NCBI RefSeq assembly: GCF_000613245.1
Contig: NZ_HG964937.1
Span: forward strand, 1,477,973-1,524,354
DNA: 46,382 nt
Reading direction: 5' to 3'
DNA from: Mycobacterium asiaticum DSM 44297
GTDB taxonomy: Bacteria > Actinomycetota > Actinomycetes > Mycobacteriales > Mycobacteriaceae
The position numbers and the translations under genes were made by a program. Positions 7,449 to 15,427 of the stretch are shown here, in pieces; the first letter of the stretch is position 1, and each line of letters begins with the position of its first letter. The notes under the pieces were generated by a model. It did not search any database. It was not told the DNA's origin and worked only from the letters and a program-made list of their open reading frames with translations.

Positions 7449-8579
7449 ATGCACACCGCCCTATGCGACGAACTCGGTATCGAGTTTCCAATCTTTGCTT
7501 TCACCCACTGCCGCGATGTCGTCGTGGCCGTCAGTAAGGCCGGCGGCTTCGGCGTGCTGGGTGCCGTGGGCTTCACCCCCGAGCAGCTCGAGATCGAGCT
7601 GAAGTGGATCGACGAGAACATCGGTGACCACCCCTATGGCGTGGACATCGTCATCCCGAACAAGTACGAGGGGATGGATTCGCACCTGTCCGCCGAGGAA
7701 CTGGCCGATACCCTGCGCAAGATGGTGCCGCAGGAACACCTGGACTTCGGCAAGAAGATCCTGGCTGACCACGGGGTACCGGTCGAGGACAGCGACGGCG
7801 ACACCTTGCAGTTGCTCGGCTGGACCGAAGCTACGGCCACCCCGCAGGTCGAGGTGGCGCTGAAGCACCCGAAGGTCAAGATGATCGCGAATGCGCTCGG
7901 CACTCCGCCCGCGGACATGATCAAGCACATCCACGATGCCGGTCTCAAGGTCGCGGCACTGTGCGGGTCGCCGTCACAGGCGCGCAAGCACGCCGATGCC
8001 GGCGTCGACATCATCATCGCCCAGGGCGGCGAGGCCGGCGGACACTGCGGCGAGGTGGGTTCGATCGTGCTATGGCCGCAGGTTGTCAAGGAGGTCGCCC
8101 CGCTACCGGTGCTCGGCGCCGGCGGCATCGGCAGCGGCCAGCAGATCGCCGCGGCACTGGCGCTCGGCTGTCAGGGCGCGTGGACCGGTTCGCAGTGGCT
8201 GATGGTCGAGGAATCCTCGAACACCCCGGTTCAGCAGGCCGCCTACATCAAGGCCGGCAGCCGAGACACCGTCCGCAGCCGCTCGTTCACCGGCAAGCCG
8301 GCCCGGATGCTGCGCAACGACTGGACCGAAGCCTGGGAGCAGCCGGACAATCCCAAGCCGCTCGGCATGCCGTTGCAGTACATGGTGTCCGGCATGGCGG
8401 TGCGCGCCACCAACAGGTATCCCAACGAGTCCGTCGACGTGGCGTTCAACCCGGTCGGGCAGGTGGTCGGTCAATTCCAGAAGGTGGAGAAGACCTCGAC
8501 CGTGATCGAACGCTGGGTCCAGGAGTACCTGGAGGCGACCAACAGGCTCGACGAGCTCAACGAGGCCGCCGCGGTCTGA
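7449..8579 (+). CDS. Nitronate monooxygenase / 2-nitropropane dioxygenase-type FMN oxidoreductase (Rv1894c-like)
   Basis: 376 residues, a TIM-barrel FMN enzyme. Family signatures are the N-terminal strand with FAFTHCRDVVVAVSKAGGFG, the flavin-site HDAGLKVAALCGS region, the AQGGEAGGHCGEV phosphate loop (about residues 196-208) and the PVLGAGGIGSGQQIAAALALG loop. The C-terminus ends WVQEYLEATNRLDEL. Family enzymes oxidise alkyl nitronates or act as quinone/ene reductases. In mycobacteria this branch carries a KstR operator, implying a redox step linked to sterol use; the true substrate is unknown. ATG 7449 directly follows the operator-promoter region. Confidence 0.9.
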   Translation: MHTALCDELGIEFPIFAFTHCRDVVVAVSKAGGFGVLGAVGFTPEQLEIELKWIDENIGDHPYGVDIVIPNKYEGMDSHLSAEELADTLRKMVPQEHLDFGKKILADHGVPVEDSDGDTLQLLGWTEATATPQVEVALKHPKVKMIANALGTPPADMIKHIHDAGLKVAALCGSPSQARKHADAGVDIIIAQGGEAGGHCGEVGSIVLWPQVVKEVAPLPVLGAGGIGSGQQIAAALALGCQGAWTGSQWLMVEESSNTPVQQAAYIKAGSRDTVRSRSFTGKPARMLRNDWTEAWEQPDNPKPLGMPLQYMVSGMAVRATNRYPNESVDVAFNPVGQVVGQFQKVEKTSTVIERWVQEYLEATNRLDELNEAAAV

Positions 8580-8582
8580 CGA

Positions 8583-8801
8583 TCAGTCGAGATCGTCGTC
8601 TTTGCCGGTGAAGACTTCCTTGACCCGGTCCACCGCGTGGGTACCGATGTCGATGGAATTCGCAACGATGCCGCTGGCGCCGCCGGCGATGTCACCACGG
8701 ATGATGTCGCTGGCGTGCTCGACGATGTCGGAGGCCTTCTCCACGGCATTGGTCGCGATGTCGCGAACGGCGTCCACGGCATCTTTGGGATCGAAGCCCA
8801 C
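8583..8801 (-). CDS. Small helical protein (Rv1893-like)
   Basis: 72 residues, convergent with the nitronate monooxygenase (3 bases apart). It is predicted almost wholly amphipathic helix with a repeating alanine/isoleucine/aspartate pattern (for example AVRDIATNAVEKASDIVEHASD) and an acidic KDDDLD end. No signal peptide, no cysteines. The same small gene occurs at this place in M. tuberculosis as a conserved hypothetical. Its function is unknown; the apolipophorin-like helix pattern could associate with lipid or membrane surfaces, which is speculation. Confidence 0.8.
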   Translation of the reverse strand: MGFDPKDAVDAVRDIATNAVEKASDIVEHASDIIRGDIAGGASGIVANSIDIGTHAVDRVKEVFTGKDDDLD

Positions 8802-8859
8802 GGGTATCTCCTATTCGTTGACGGACGGTTGTAATGACTCTAGACCGGGTCGGTCGTCG

Positions 8860-9135
8860 TCAGTAGTCGACCAGGGTGCGCCAGTACTCTTCGGAAATTT
8901 CTTTGCCGGACAACAGGACTCGCGCTAGCCCCACGGCCATGGCGATTCCCAGCAGGCCGAGCCAGAGGCCGGCAAGCCCGATCAGCCACCACAGCGCGGT
9001 GGTGACCGCCGGCCAGGGCGAGAGCACGGCCAGCGCCGGCGCGAAGAAGAAGCCGGCGCCGATGTACCACGCCGAGCCGGCCCGATCGGACGCAAGGACG
9101 AATCGAAGCCAGCGCGGAACCGGGTAATCGGTCAC
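8860..9135 (-). CDS. Small two-helix membrane protein (Rv1892-like)
   Basis: 91 residues from GTG 9135. Two or three hydrophobic stretches, YIGAGFFFAPALAVLSPW and LWWLIGLAGLWLGLLGIAMAVG, end in a short cytoplasmic-looking KEISEEYWRTLVDY tail. GTG 9135 overlaps the stop of the secreted protein upstream (GTGA), so the two are translationally coupled. A longer reading frame upstream exists but overlaps that gene entirely. Conserved hypothetical of mycobacteria; function unknown. Confidence 0.8.
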   Translation of the reverse strand: MTDYPVPRWLRFVLASDRAGSAWYIGAGFFFAPALAVLSPWPAVTTALWWLIGLAGLWLGLLGIAMAVGLARVLLSGKEISEEYWRTLVDY

Positions 9136-9539
9136 GGCTCGGGTGGGAAGAACCCTGCTCCAGTGAACCAACCTTCCTGCCACCCTTGCGCTCCCAGGCA
9201 CAGCATCGGCAGCCCAGCCGGCGACTGCGCTGCGACTCTCGGGCCGGGGCACGGCGCGCCGATCTGCTGCACGCCACGCAACGGGTAGGAGATCACCCAG
9301 TACCCGGTCTCGGCGGGCGGGAACTGGTTCGGCGGCGGGAAGTGGCAAGCCTCGGCCTGGCCGCTGGGGCCGCGCCCGAAGATGAAGCGCTCGTAGTTGT
9401 CGCATGGGGCGCCCAGCGAGGCGTCATAGTTCATCCCGGGCACATCGCCTTCCCAGCGGCCGTTGTCGGCACTCGCCACGGGCGCCAGAACTACCACCGT
9501 GCCCGCGATCGCAGCGGTGGTGAGCAATTCGCGAATCAT
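9132..9539 (-). CDS. Secreted conserved mycobacterial protein (Rv1891-like)
   Basis: 135 residues with a Sec signal peptide: MIRELLTTAAIAGTVVVLAP then VASA, cleaved before DNGRWEG (after about residue 24). The mature part of about 111 residues has three to four cysteines (GAPCDNYERF, EACHFPP, GAPCPGP, MLCLG) and is rich in Pro, Gly and aromatics, typical of small exported mycobacterial proteins. ATG 9539 lies 11 bases from the likely site GAAGGAG. It is divergent from the CYP125-like gene, so the KstR box at 9649 could affect both. Function unknown. Confidence 0.85.
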   Translation of the reverse strand: MIRELLTTAAIAGTVVVLAPVASADNGRWEGDVPGMNYDASLGAPCDNYERFIFGRGPSGQAEACHFPPPNQFPPAETGYWVISYPLRGVQQIGAPCPGPRVAAQSPAGLPMLCLGAQGWQEGWFTGAGFFPPEP

Positions 9540-9648
9540 GTGGTACTCCTTCGTGGCACCGACGACGGTTGATGAGAAGCATAACGATTGCTGCAGGCGT
9601 CACAAGGGCAGATCGGCGGACCCGGATCGGTTCCCGTCCCCGTGAGCG

Positions 9649-9662
9649 TGGAACGTGTTCTA
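9649..9662. promoter_or_regulatory. KstR-type operator before the CYP125-like gene
   Basis: TGGAACGTGTTCTA matches TNNAACNNGTTNNA at all fixed positions. It lies 103 bases before the TTG start of the P450 and 109 bases from the start of the divergent secreted-protein gene. CYP125 genes are classical KstR targets, so operator and gene identity support each other. A possible -35 hexamer (TTGACC) begins two bases downstream of the box; no clear -10 was found. Confidence 0.82.
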
Positions 9663-9765
9663 GTTGACCGTCGGCCTCTTTTCACTCAGAGCTTCCCAAC
9701 CGTGCTGTAGCAATGGATTATTGGCACGGGACAACAACTAGACCACGGTGTACGAGGAGTGGGCC

Positions 9766-11061
9766 TTGTCAACGATGCCAGCCGAACCGCAAGCCAAGCC
9801 GAACCTGCCGCCGGGGTTCGATTTCACCGATCCGGACGTGCATGCCGAGCGGTTGCCCGTTGAAGAGCTGGCCGAACTGCGCCGTACAGCGCCGATCTGG
9901 TGGAACGAGCAACCGGTCGGGGTCGGCGGGTTCGACGACGGCGGCTTCTGGGTGGTGACCAAACACAAGGACGTCAAGGAGATCTCCCGGCGCAGCGATG
10001 TCTTCTCCAGTCTGGCCAAGACGGCTTTGCCACGGTACAAGGACGGCACCGTCGGCGAGCAGATCGAGCGCGGCAAATTCGTCCTGCTGAACCAGGACGC
10101 CCCGCACCACACCCGGCTGCGCAAGATCATCTCCCGGGGTTTCACTCCCCGCGCCGTCGAGCGGTTGCGCGACGACCTCAATGAGCGCGCGAAGCGGATA
10201 GTCGCAAACGCGGCCGCGCAGGGCTCCGGCGACTTCGTCGAGCAGGTTTCCTGCGAGCTGCCGTTGCAGGCGATCGCCGGGCTGCTGGGTGTGCCGCAAG
10301 AGGACCGGATGAAGTTGTTCCACTGGTCGAATCAGATGGTCGGCGACCAGGACCCCGAGTTCGCTTCCAACGACGCCATCGCGGCCTCGGTCGAATTGAT
10401 CATGTACGCCATGCAGATGGCGGCCGACCGGGCACAGAACCCGGGTGAGGACATCGTCACCAAGCTGATCGAAGCCGACGTCGACGGTCATAAGCTGTCC
10501 GACGACGAGTTCGGGTTCTTCGTGATCCTGCTGGCGGTCGCCGGCAACGAGACGACCCGCAACTCGATCACCCAGGGCATGATGGCCTTCACCGATTTCC
10601 CCGACCAGTGGGAGTTGTACAAGCGGGAGCGGCCGGTCACCACCGCCGACGAGATCGTCCGGTGGGCCACCCCCGTCACCTCGTTCCAGCGCACCGCGCT
10701 GGAGGATTACGAGCTGTCCGGCGTGCAGATCAAGAAGGGCCAGCGAGTGGTAATGGTCTATCGCTCAGCCAATTTCGATGAGGACGTGTTCGACGACCCG
10801 TTCACCTTCAACATCAAGCGCGACCCCAATCCACACGTCGGATTTGGCGGGACCGGCGCGCACTACTGTATCGGTGCCAACCTGGCCCGGATGACCATCG
10901 ACCTGATGTTCAACGCGATCGCCGACGCGATGCCCGATCTGGAGTCGGTGGGCAAGCCCGAGCGGCTGCGGTCCGGTTGGCTCAACGGCATCAAGCACTG
11001 GCAGGTCGATTACCACACCAACGGTACTGCTCAGGGCGATAAATGCCCTGTGTCTCACTGA
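9766..11061 (+). CDS. CYP125-family cytochrome P450 (sterol C26/27 monooxygenase-like)
   Basis: 431 residues. The haem loop is FGGTGAHYCIGANLAR (Cys368), the I-helix AGNETT is at about 259-264, and ExxR is E296-R299. Long blocks read as CYP125A1 from memory, for example LPPGFDFTDP, DAPHHTRLRKIISRGFTP, QVSCELPLQAIAGLLGVPQED and SGWLNGIKHWQVDY, ending CPVSH. CYP125 hydroxylates the terminal side-chain carbon of cholesterol or cholestenone and carries it to the acid, starting side-chain degradation. TTG 9766 is chosen because GAGGAG lies 6 bases upstream; GTG 9748 and ATG 9775 are alternatives. The main cyp125 normally sits in the large cholesterol cluster, so this is probably a second paralogue. 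Confidence 0.9.
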   Translation: MSTMPAEPQAKPNLPPGFDFTDPDVHAERLPVEELAELRRTAPIWWNEQPVGVGGFDDGGFWVVTKHKDVKEISRRSDVFSSLAKTALPRYKDGTVGEQIERGKFVLLNQDAPHHTRLRKIISRGFTPRAVERLRDDLNERAKRIVANAAAQGSGDFVEQVSCELPLQAIAGLLGVPQEDRMKLFHWSNQMVGDQDPEFASNDAIAASVELIMYAMQMAADRAQNPGEDIVTKLIEADVDGHKLSDDEFGFFVILLAVAGNETTRNSITQGMMAFTDFPDQWELYKRERPVTTADEIVRWATPVTSFQRTALEDYELSGVQIKKGQRVVMVYRSANFDEDVFDDPFTFNIKRDPNPHVGFGGTGAHYCIGANLARMTIDLMFNAIADAMPDLESVGKPERLRSGWLNGIKHWQVDYHTNGTAQGDKCPVSH

Positions 11062-11085
11062 CGCTCACAATTCAAAAGGAAACAC

Positions 11086-12099
11086 ATGGCTACCCATAAG
11101 GCTGTGCAGGTGGCGTCGGTGGGCGCACCCTTGGAACTAACCGAAGTCGAAACCCTGACACCAGGTCCGGGCGAGGTACGCATCAAGGTCACCGCGTGCG
11201 GCATATGCGGCACCGACGCGCACTTCGTCAACGGCGGTTTCCCGGGCATGACCTGGCCGCTGACTCCTGGGCACGAAATCGCCGGAACCATAGCCGAACT
11301 CGGCGACAACGTCGAAGAGTTCTCCGTTGGAGACCGCGTTGCCGTCGGATGGTTCGGGGGCAACTGTAACCACTGCGACCCGTGCCGCAAGGGCATTTTC
11401 ATCCACTGTGCCAACGGCAAGGTGCCGAGTTGGCAGTATCCGGGCGGGTATGCGGAGTCGGTCACGGTGCCCGCCACGGCGCTGGCCCGAATCCCCGCGG
11501 GGCTCTCCGACGCGGAAGCCGCCCCGATGGGATGTGCCGGTGTCACCACGTACAACGCGTTGCGCCACACCAAGGCACTGCCGGGTGACCGGGTTGCGAT
11601 CCTTGGTGTCGGTGGTCTGGGACACCTTGGGGTGCAATGGGCCCGCGCAATGGGTTTCGAGACAATCGCGATCGCGCGCGGCACCGGCAAGGCCGAGGAT
11701 GCCAAGAAATTGGGCGCTCATCATTACATCGACTCCACAAGTGTTGATGTCTCCGAAGCGCTACGTACCCTGGGCGGTGCGACCGTCGTGCTTGCCACGG
11801 CTGGGAACTCAAAGGCCATGGCCGACACCGTGGGTGGGTTGCTCCCCCAGGGTGAATTGGTCACCATCGGGGTCACGCCGGAGCCGCTGCCGATCAGTCC
11901 GGTGCAGCTGATCACTCCCGGGCTGAGCGTGATCGGCCATCCCTCGGGGACCGCCAAAGACGTCGAAGAGACAATGCATTTCGCGCTGCTGTCGGGTGTG
12001 CGGGCATGGATCGAGGAATTGCCCCTGGAGCGGGCCGCCGAAGGCTATGCCGCGTTGGAGCAGGGGCGCGCCCATTACCGCACCGTTCTGACGGTGTGA
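11086..12099 (+). CDS. Zinc-dependent alcohol dehydrogenase (AdhP type)
   Basis: 337 residues. Catalytic zinc motif ACGICGTDAHF and PGHEIAG; structural zinc cysteines in GNCNHCDPCRKGIFIHC; NAD-binding GVGGLGHLG. It interconverts alcohol and aldehyde with NAD(H). It begins 24 bases after the P450 stop behind AAAAGGAAAC and overlaps the YceI gene, so the three form one transcript under the KstR box. A plausible role is oxidising the alcohol (26-hydroxy sterol) made by the P450. That is inferred from context, since the family itself is broad (ethanol and aromatic alcohols). Confidence 0.9.
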   Translation: MATHKAVQVASVGAPLELTEVETLTPGPGEVRIKVTACGICGTDAHFVNGGFPGMTWPLTPGHEIAGTIAELGDNVEEFSVGDRVAVGWFGGNCNHCDPCRKGIFIHCANGKVPSWQYPGGYAESVTVPATALARIPAGLSDAEAAPMGCAGVTTYNALRHTKALPGDRVAILGVGGLGHLGVQWARAMGFETIAIARGTGKAEDAKKLGAHHYIDSTSVDVSEALRTLGGATVVLATAGNSKAMADTVGGLLPQGELVTIGVTPEPLPISPVQLITPGLSVIGHPSGTAKDVEETMHFALLSGVRAWIEELPLERAAEGYAALEQGRAHYRTVLTV

Positions 12100-12644
12100 C
12101 CAAGTCGTGGACCCTGGGCGTCGACGACGGTGAATTGAGCGTCCGCACCGGGGTGGCCGGTCCCGCCGCGCGAATGGGCCATCGGCTCACCCTGGCCATG
12201 ACGCGATGGCAAGCGACCGTCGAATGGGATGCTGAACAACCCGATTCGGCGGAGCTGGTCGTCGAGGTGGATTCGCTGCAGGTGTTGCGCGGCGACGGTG
12301 GCGTCAAGGGCCTGTCCGGCCCGGAGCAGGCGCTGGCACGGTCGAACGCACTGAAGTCACTGTCCGCCAACCGATTTCCTGAGATTCGCTTCATTGCCGA
12401 CGGCATTGAGAAGACCGCGGACGGATACCGACTGGACGGCACGCTTGAGATCAGAAACAAGACCCGCGCCCACGTCGTCGACCTACGCGTCGACGAGGAG
12501 GGCGACACTTGGCTGCTGGCAACCGAATCGACGGTTCGACAGACCGACTACGGCGTCAAACCCTACTCGATGCTGCTTGGGTCGCTACAGGTCGCCGACG
12601 AGGTGACCGTGGCCTTTTCGGCCAGGCGGAGCAAGAACACCTGA
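12096..12644 (+). CDS. YceI-like lipid-binding protein (Rv1890c-like)
   Basis: 182 residues from GTG 12096, which overlaps the dehydrogenase stop (GTGTGA). The beta-rich sequence carries YceI-like features: WTLGVDDGELSVRTGVAG at the start, RFPEIRFIADGIEK in the middle, and LDGTLEIRNKTRAHVVDL followed by DYGVKPYSMLLGSLQVADEV near the end. YceI proteins form a lipocalin-like barrel binding polyprenoids or amphiphiles. No signal peptide is present, so it should be cytosolic. In a sterol-marked transcript it might bind a hydrophobic intermediate; this is inference. A longer upstream frame lies within the dehydrogenase gene and is rejected. Confidence 0.78.
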   Translation: MTKSWTLGVDDGELSVRTGVAGPAARMGHRLTLAMTRWQATVEWDAEQPDSAELVVEVDSLQVLRGDGGVKGLSGPEQALARSNALKSLSANRFPEIRFIADGIEKTADGYRLDGTLEIRNKTRAHVVDLRVDEEGDTWLLATESTVRQTDYGVKPYSMLLGSLQVADEVTVAFSARRSKNT

Positions 12645-12647
12645 CGG

Positions 12648-13808
12648 TTACTCGGGCGGGCGCCCCGGCTCGGCGTAACTGCCGGGAATGTGCTCGAGCA
12701 CTCTGCTCAAGCGCAGCGGACCGTCGCCGGCCGCCGGCTCGGGCACCGCGCCGCCGGGCTGCCCGACGGCCCCGGATTCATCGACCTGTTCACCGGCGGT
12801 CAGCCGGACGGGTTCCTGTTGCGGCGGTACCGGGGCCGGCGCTGCCGGAACCGCGGCCGGCGGAACCGGTCGCGGCGCCTCCGCCTCGGCGACCGGCGGC
12901 GTCGACTTGTGCACGACGGGGTGGGAAGGGTGCGAATCCTTGCCCGGGGCCAGTTGCATGCCTACCGCCAGCGATACCGACGCCACGAAGGTCACCGCCG
13001 CCGCCGCCAGCGTCGTCGCCGCTCCGGCGTACTGGCGGGACCGCGTGGGTGCGGCCGCGACCGGCGCAACGTGATCGGCGATCAGTTCGGCATCGGTGAA
13101 CTCGGTGCGGCTGGCCGCCGCCAGCGCCGCTCCGCGCGCCACGGTCACCTGCGCCATCGTCTGGGCGAACACCGGAACGGGCAGGACCTTTTCCAGTTGC
13201 CAAGAGAAGTCATTGACATCTGCTTCGGAGCCGACCACGACCACCCCGCCCGGTCGCCAGGAGCTGCGGTCGAACATCCCGGTGAGCCAGGAGGTCAGCC
13301 CGTCGTACCCGCCGCGAACGTGCTTGACCGCCGTCTGCGTCTCGCCGTCGTGGGTATCGACCATGACCACCGTCGCCCATTCGCGCTCGAGGATGCACAC
13401 CGCTGTCTGCTGATAGCCGATCACCGGTGCGACGGCCTCTGCGAGCGTCTCGACCGCGTCGAGCAGACGTACGGGTACTACATTGTCGAAGCCGGCGTCG
13501 GTCAGCGCCTCTAGCAGCAGTGCGGCCTGGGCGGACGCCTCGTCGCTCCACGTCACGCCGACCACACGCAGCCGGCGGTCCCCGGCGAGCGCCACATCCC
13601 GCGCCCGCAGCACTTCGGCTGCCACCTGCTCGGCGGTGTGGACGGCACGCACACCCTGTCCGACGTGACGGCCGCCCTCGACGTTGTCCTGCAGCTGCAA
13701 CTCGTGGTGGTCGAGGATCGCGCCCTCGGCACTGTGTCCCTCAGCGAGGATCCACCCGACGGCGGTCGGTGTCACCGACAGCCCAAGTACCGTATCCAAA
13801 TCCCGCAC
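12648..13808 (-). CDS. Membrane-anchored mycobacterial protein with actin-fold-like N-domain (Rv1887-like)
   Basis: 386 residues, convergent with the YceI gene (3 bases apart). The N-terminal 260 residues look like a two-lobed actin/Hsp70-like fold: VLGLSVTPTAVGWIL at the start, QTAVCILEREWATVVMVDTHDG and VVVVGSEADVNDF later, but no clear ATP-binding signature. One membrane segment follows (AATTLAAAAVTFVASVSLAVGM, about 262-283), then a Pro/Ala-rich outer tail. GTG 13808 is preceded by GGAGA. The family is actinobacterial and uncharacterised as far as I know. Confidence 0.75.
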   Translation of the reverse strand: MRDLDTVLGLSVTPTAVGWILAEGHSAEGAILDHHELQLQDNVEGGRHVGQGVRAVHTAEQVAAEVLRARDVALAGDRRLRVVGVTWSDEASAQAALLLEALTDAGFDNVVPVRLLDAVETLAEAVAPVIGYQQTAVCILEREWATVVMVDTHDGETQTAVKHVRGGYDGLTSWLTGMFDRSSWRPGGVVVVGSEADVNDFSWQLEKVLPVPVFAQTMAQVTVARGAALAAASRTEFTDAELIADHVAPVAAAPTRSRQYAGAATTLAAAAVTFVASVSLAVGMQLAPGKDSHPSHPVVHKSTPPVAEAEAPRPVPPAAVPAAPAPVPPQQEPVRLTAGEQVDESGAVGQPGGAVPEPAAGDGPLRLSRVLEHIPGSYAEPGRPPE

Positions 13809-14371
13809 CTCAATCGTCTCCCAAGCCCGCGCACTCTCAGCGATGCCGGTCGCACCAAGGGGCAGGTACGGGACGCGTGAGTGCCGAAACGGCTCGGGGA
13901 TAGCGTGTCGTAAGTCGGCTTGCTTCGAGCGAGCCTACGCGGTCGCCGGACGTTCGGCTGCGCCGGTCTGGAAACCGCCAGGTGACTCTCAAGTAACCGC
14001 GATGTGGCCAAAGATAAATCTGACGCGGGCGGAAATTTCGGGCTGCGTTGCTCGCCGAGCCTACGGCCACCGGAGTACCCCGGTCGAATTGGTTAGCGAA
14101 ACTGAATGGGTTTTTGCTCCCAGCACTGACTCCGCCTCATTCCAACTGCATAACGCGTGGATAACGCCGCGGCGTGTGTCGCGTTTGTGCGTGTCAGGCC
14201 CGGGCTATAACGGATGCGGTCAACCGGCCGGGACGCAGTAACGCAGTTGCTGGCCCCGCGAAGTTAACCGATATCGAACTGAAATGTGTTTGCGCCCGAA
14301 TCGACATTTGGCCTATTCACACGGTAAGTTCTGGCCGGAGCAAGAGACATAAGGAAAAAGGGGCACAGGTT
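13809..14371. other. 563-base intergenic region upstream of fbpB
   Basis: No convincing gene is seen; open frames here lack codon bias or a start site. The region is less GC-rich than its flanks, especially 14000-14330, and must hold the fbpB promoter and leader plus the divergent promoter for the gene at 13808. A ribosome site AAGGAAAAAGGGG lies before the ATG at 14372. No riboswitch or structured RNA was recognised. Confidence 0.6.
14290..14319 (+). promoter_or_regulatory. fbpB: Possible sigma-A promoter of fbpB
   Basis: TTGCGC (14290-14295), an 18-base spacer and TATTCA (14314-14319) lie about 50 bases before the fbpB start. Both hexamers deviate from consensus, so this is only a candidate. 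Confidence 0.3.
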
Positions 14372-15349
14372 ATGACAGTGGTGAGCGGGAAGATACGGGC
14401 CTGGGGTCGCCGACTCCTGGTCGGTGCAGCTGCGGCTGCGGCCCTGCCAGGTCTGATCGGACTCGCCGGGGGCGCGCCGACTGCGGGAGCATTCTCCCGG
14501 CCGGGTCTGCCAGTCGAGTACCTGCAGGTGCCGTCCGCGGCGATGGGGCGCAGCATCAAGGTGCAGTTCCAGAGCGGTGGCGACAACTCTCCTGCGGTGT
14601 ACCTGCTCGACGGCCTGCGTGCTCAGGACGACTACAACGGCTGGGACATCAACACTCCGGCTTTCGAGTGGTACTACCAGTCCGGCCTGTCGGTCGTGAT
14701 GCCGGTGGGCGGTCAGTCCAGCTTCTACAGCGACTGGTACAACCCCGCCTGTGGTAAGGCCGGTTGCTCCACTTACAAGTGGGAGACCTTCCTGACCAGC
14801 GAGCTGCCCTCCTACCTGCAGGCCAACAAGAGCGTCAAGCCGACCGGCAGCGCGGCCGTGGGCATCTCGATGGCCGGTTCGTCGGCGATGATCCTGGCCG
14901 CATACCACCCCGCCCAGTTCATCTACGCCGGTTCGCTGTCGGCGCTGCTGGACCCCTCCCAGGGCATGGGCCCGTCGCTGATCGGCCTGGCCATGGGTGA
15001 CGCGGGTGGCTACAAGGCCTCCGACATGTGGGGCCCGTCGAGCGACCCGGCTTGGCAGCGCAACGACCCGACGCAGCAGATCCCGACGCTGGTCGCCAAC
15101 AACACCCGCCTGTGGGTCTACTGCGGTAACGGCAAGCCGACCGAACTCGGCGGGGCCAACATGCCGGCCGAGTTCCTGGAGAACTTCGTCCGCAGCAGCA
15201 ACATCAAGTTCCAGGACGCCTACAACGCGGCCGGTGGCCACAACGCGGTGTTCAACTTCCAGAACGACGGCACGCACAGCTGGGAGTACTGGGGCGCACA
15301 GCTGGTCGCCATGAAGGGTGACCTGCAGGGCGCACTGGGCGCTCGCTGA
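14372..15349 (+). CDS. fbpB: Antigen 85B, diacylglycerol acyltransferase/mycolyltransferase
   Basis: 325 residues. A 40-residue signal peptide (MTVVSGKIRAWGRRLLVGAA, ending TAGA) is cleaved before FSRPGLPVEYLQV, the invariant Ag85 mature N-terminus. The alpha/beta hydrolase nucleophile is S166 (mature S126) in GISMAGSS; the fibronectin-binding and trehalose-site regions and the C-terminal GGHNAVFNF...HSWEYWG with the catalytic histidine are present. The enzyme transfers mycolic acid between trehalose monomycolates to make trehalose dimycolate and arabinogalactan mycolate in the envelope. The start agrees with other fbpB genes and the ribosome site. The sequence differs from M. tuberculosis at many surface positions, which excludes that complex. 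Confidence 0.97.
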   Translation: MTVVSGKIRAWGRRLLVGAAAAAALPGLIGLAGGAPTAGAFSRPGLPVEYLQVPSAAMGRSIKVQFQSGGDNSPAVYLLDGLRAQDDYNGWDINTPAFEWYYQSGLSVVMPVGGQSSFYSDWYNPACGKAGCSTYKWETFLTSELPSYLQANKSVKPTGSAAVGISMAGSSAMILAAYHPAQFIYAGSLSALLDPSQGMGPSLIGLAMGDAGGYKASDMWGPSSDPAWQRNDPTQQIPTLVANNTRLWVYCGNGKPTELGGANMPAEFLENFVRSSNIKFQDAYNAAGGHNAVFNFQNDGTHSWEYWGAQLVAMKGDLQGALGAR

Positions 15350-15372
15350 GGCCGGCCCGCACCAGCACCACT

Positions 15373-15413
15373 ACTACTGCGCTTGACGGCAACCGACCGT
15401 CAAGCGCAGTAGT
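15373..15413 (+). terminator. Strong hairpin downstream of fbpB
   Basis: A perfect 17-bp stem (ACTACTGCGCTTGACGG, 15373-15389, pairing with 15397-15413) closes a 7-base loop 24 bases after the fbpB stop. A short mixed tail (GCTTTCG) follows rather than a long T run, as usual for mycobacterial terminators. It lies just before the convergent end of the next gene (15428), so it may serve both strands. Confidence 0.75.
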
Positions 15414-15427
15414 GCTTTCGCGGAGCC

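Noticed and set aside
13684..14241. Long plus-strand open frame between the Rv1887-like gene and fbpB
   Set aside because: Translation lacks codon bias and any motif, and its first part lies opposite the Rv1887-like gene; treated as intergenic and shadow sequence.
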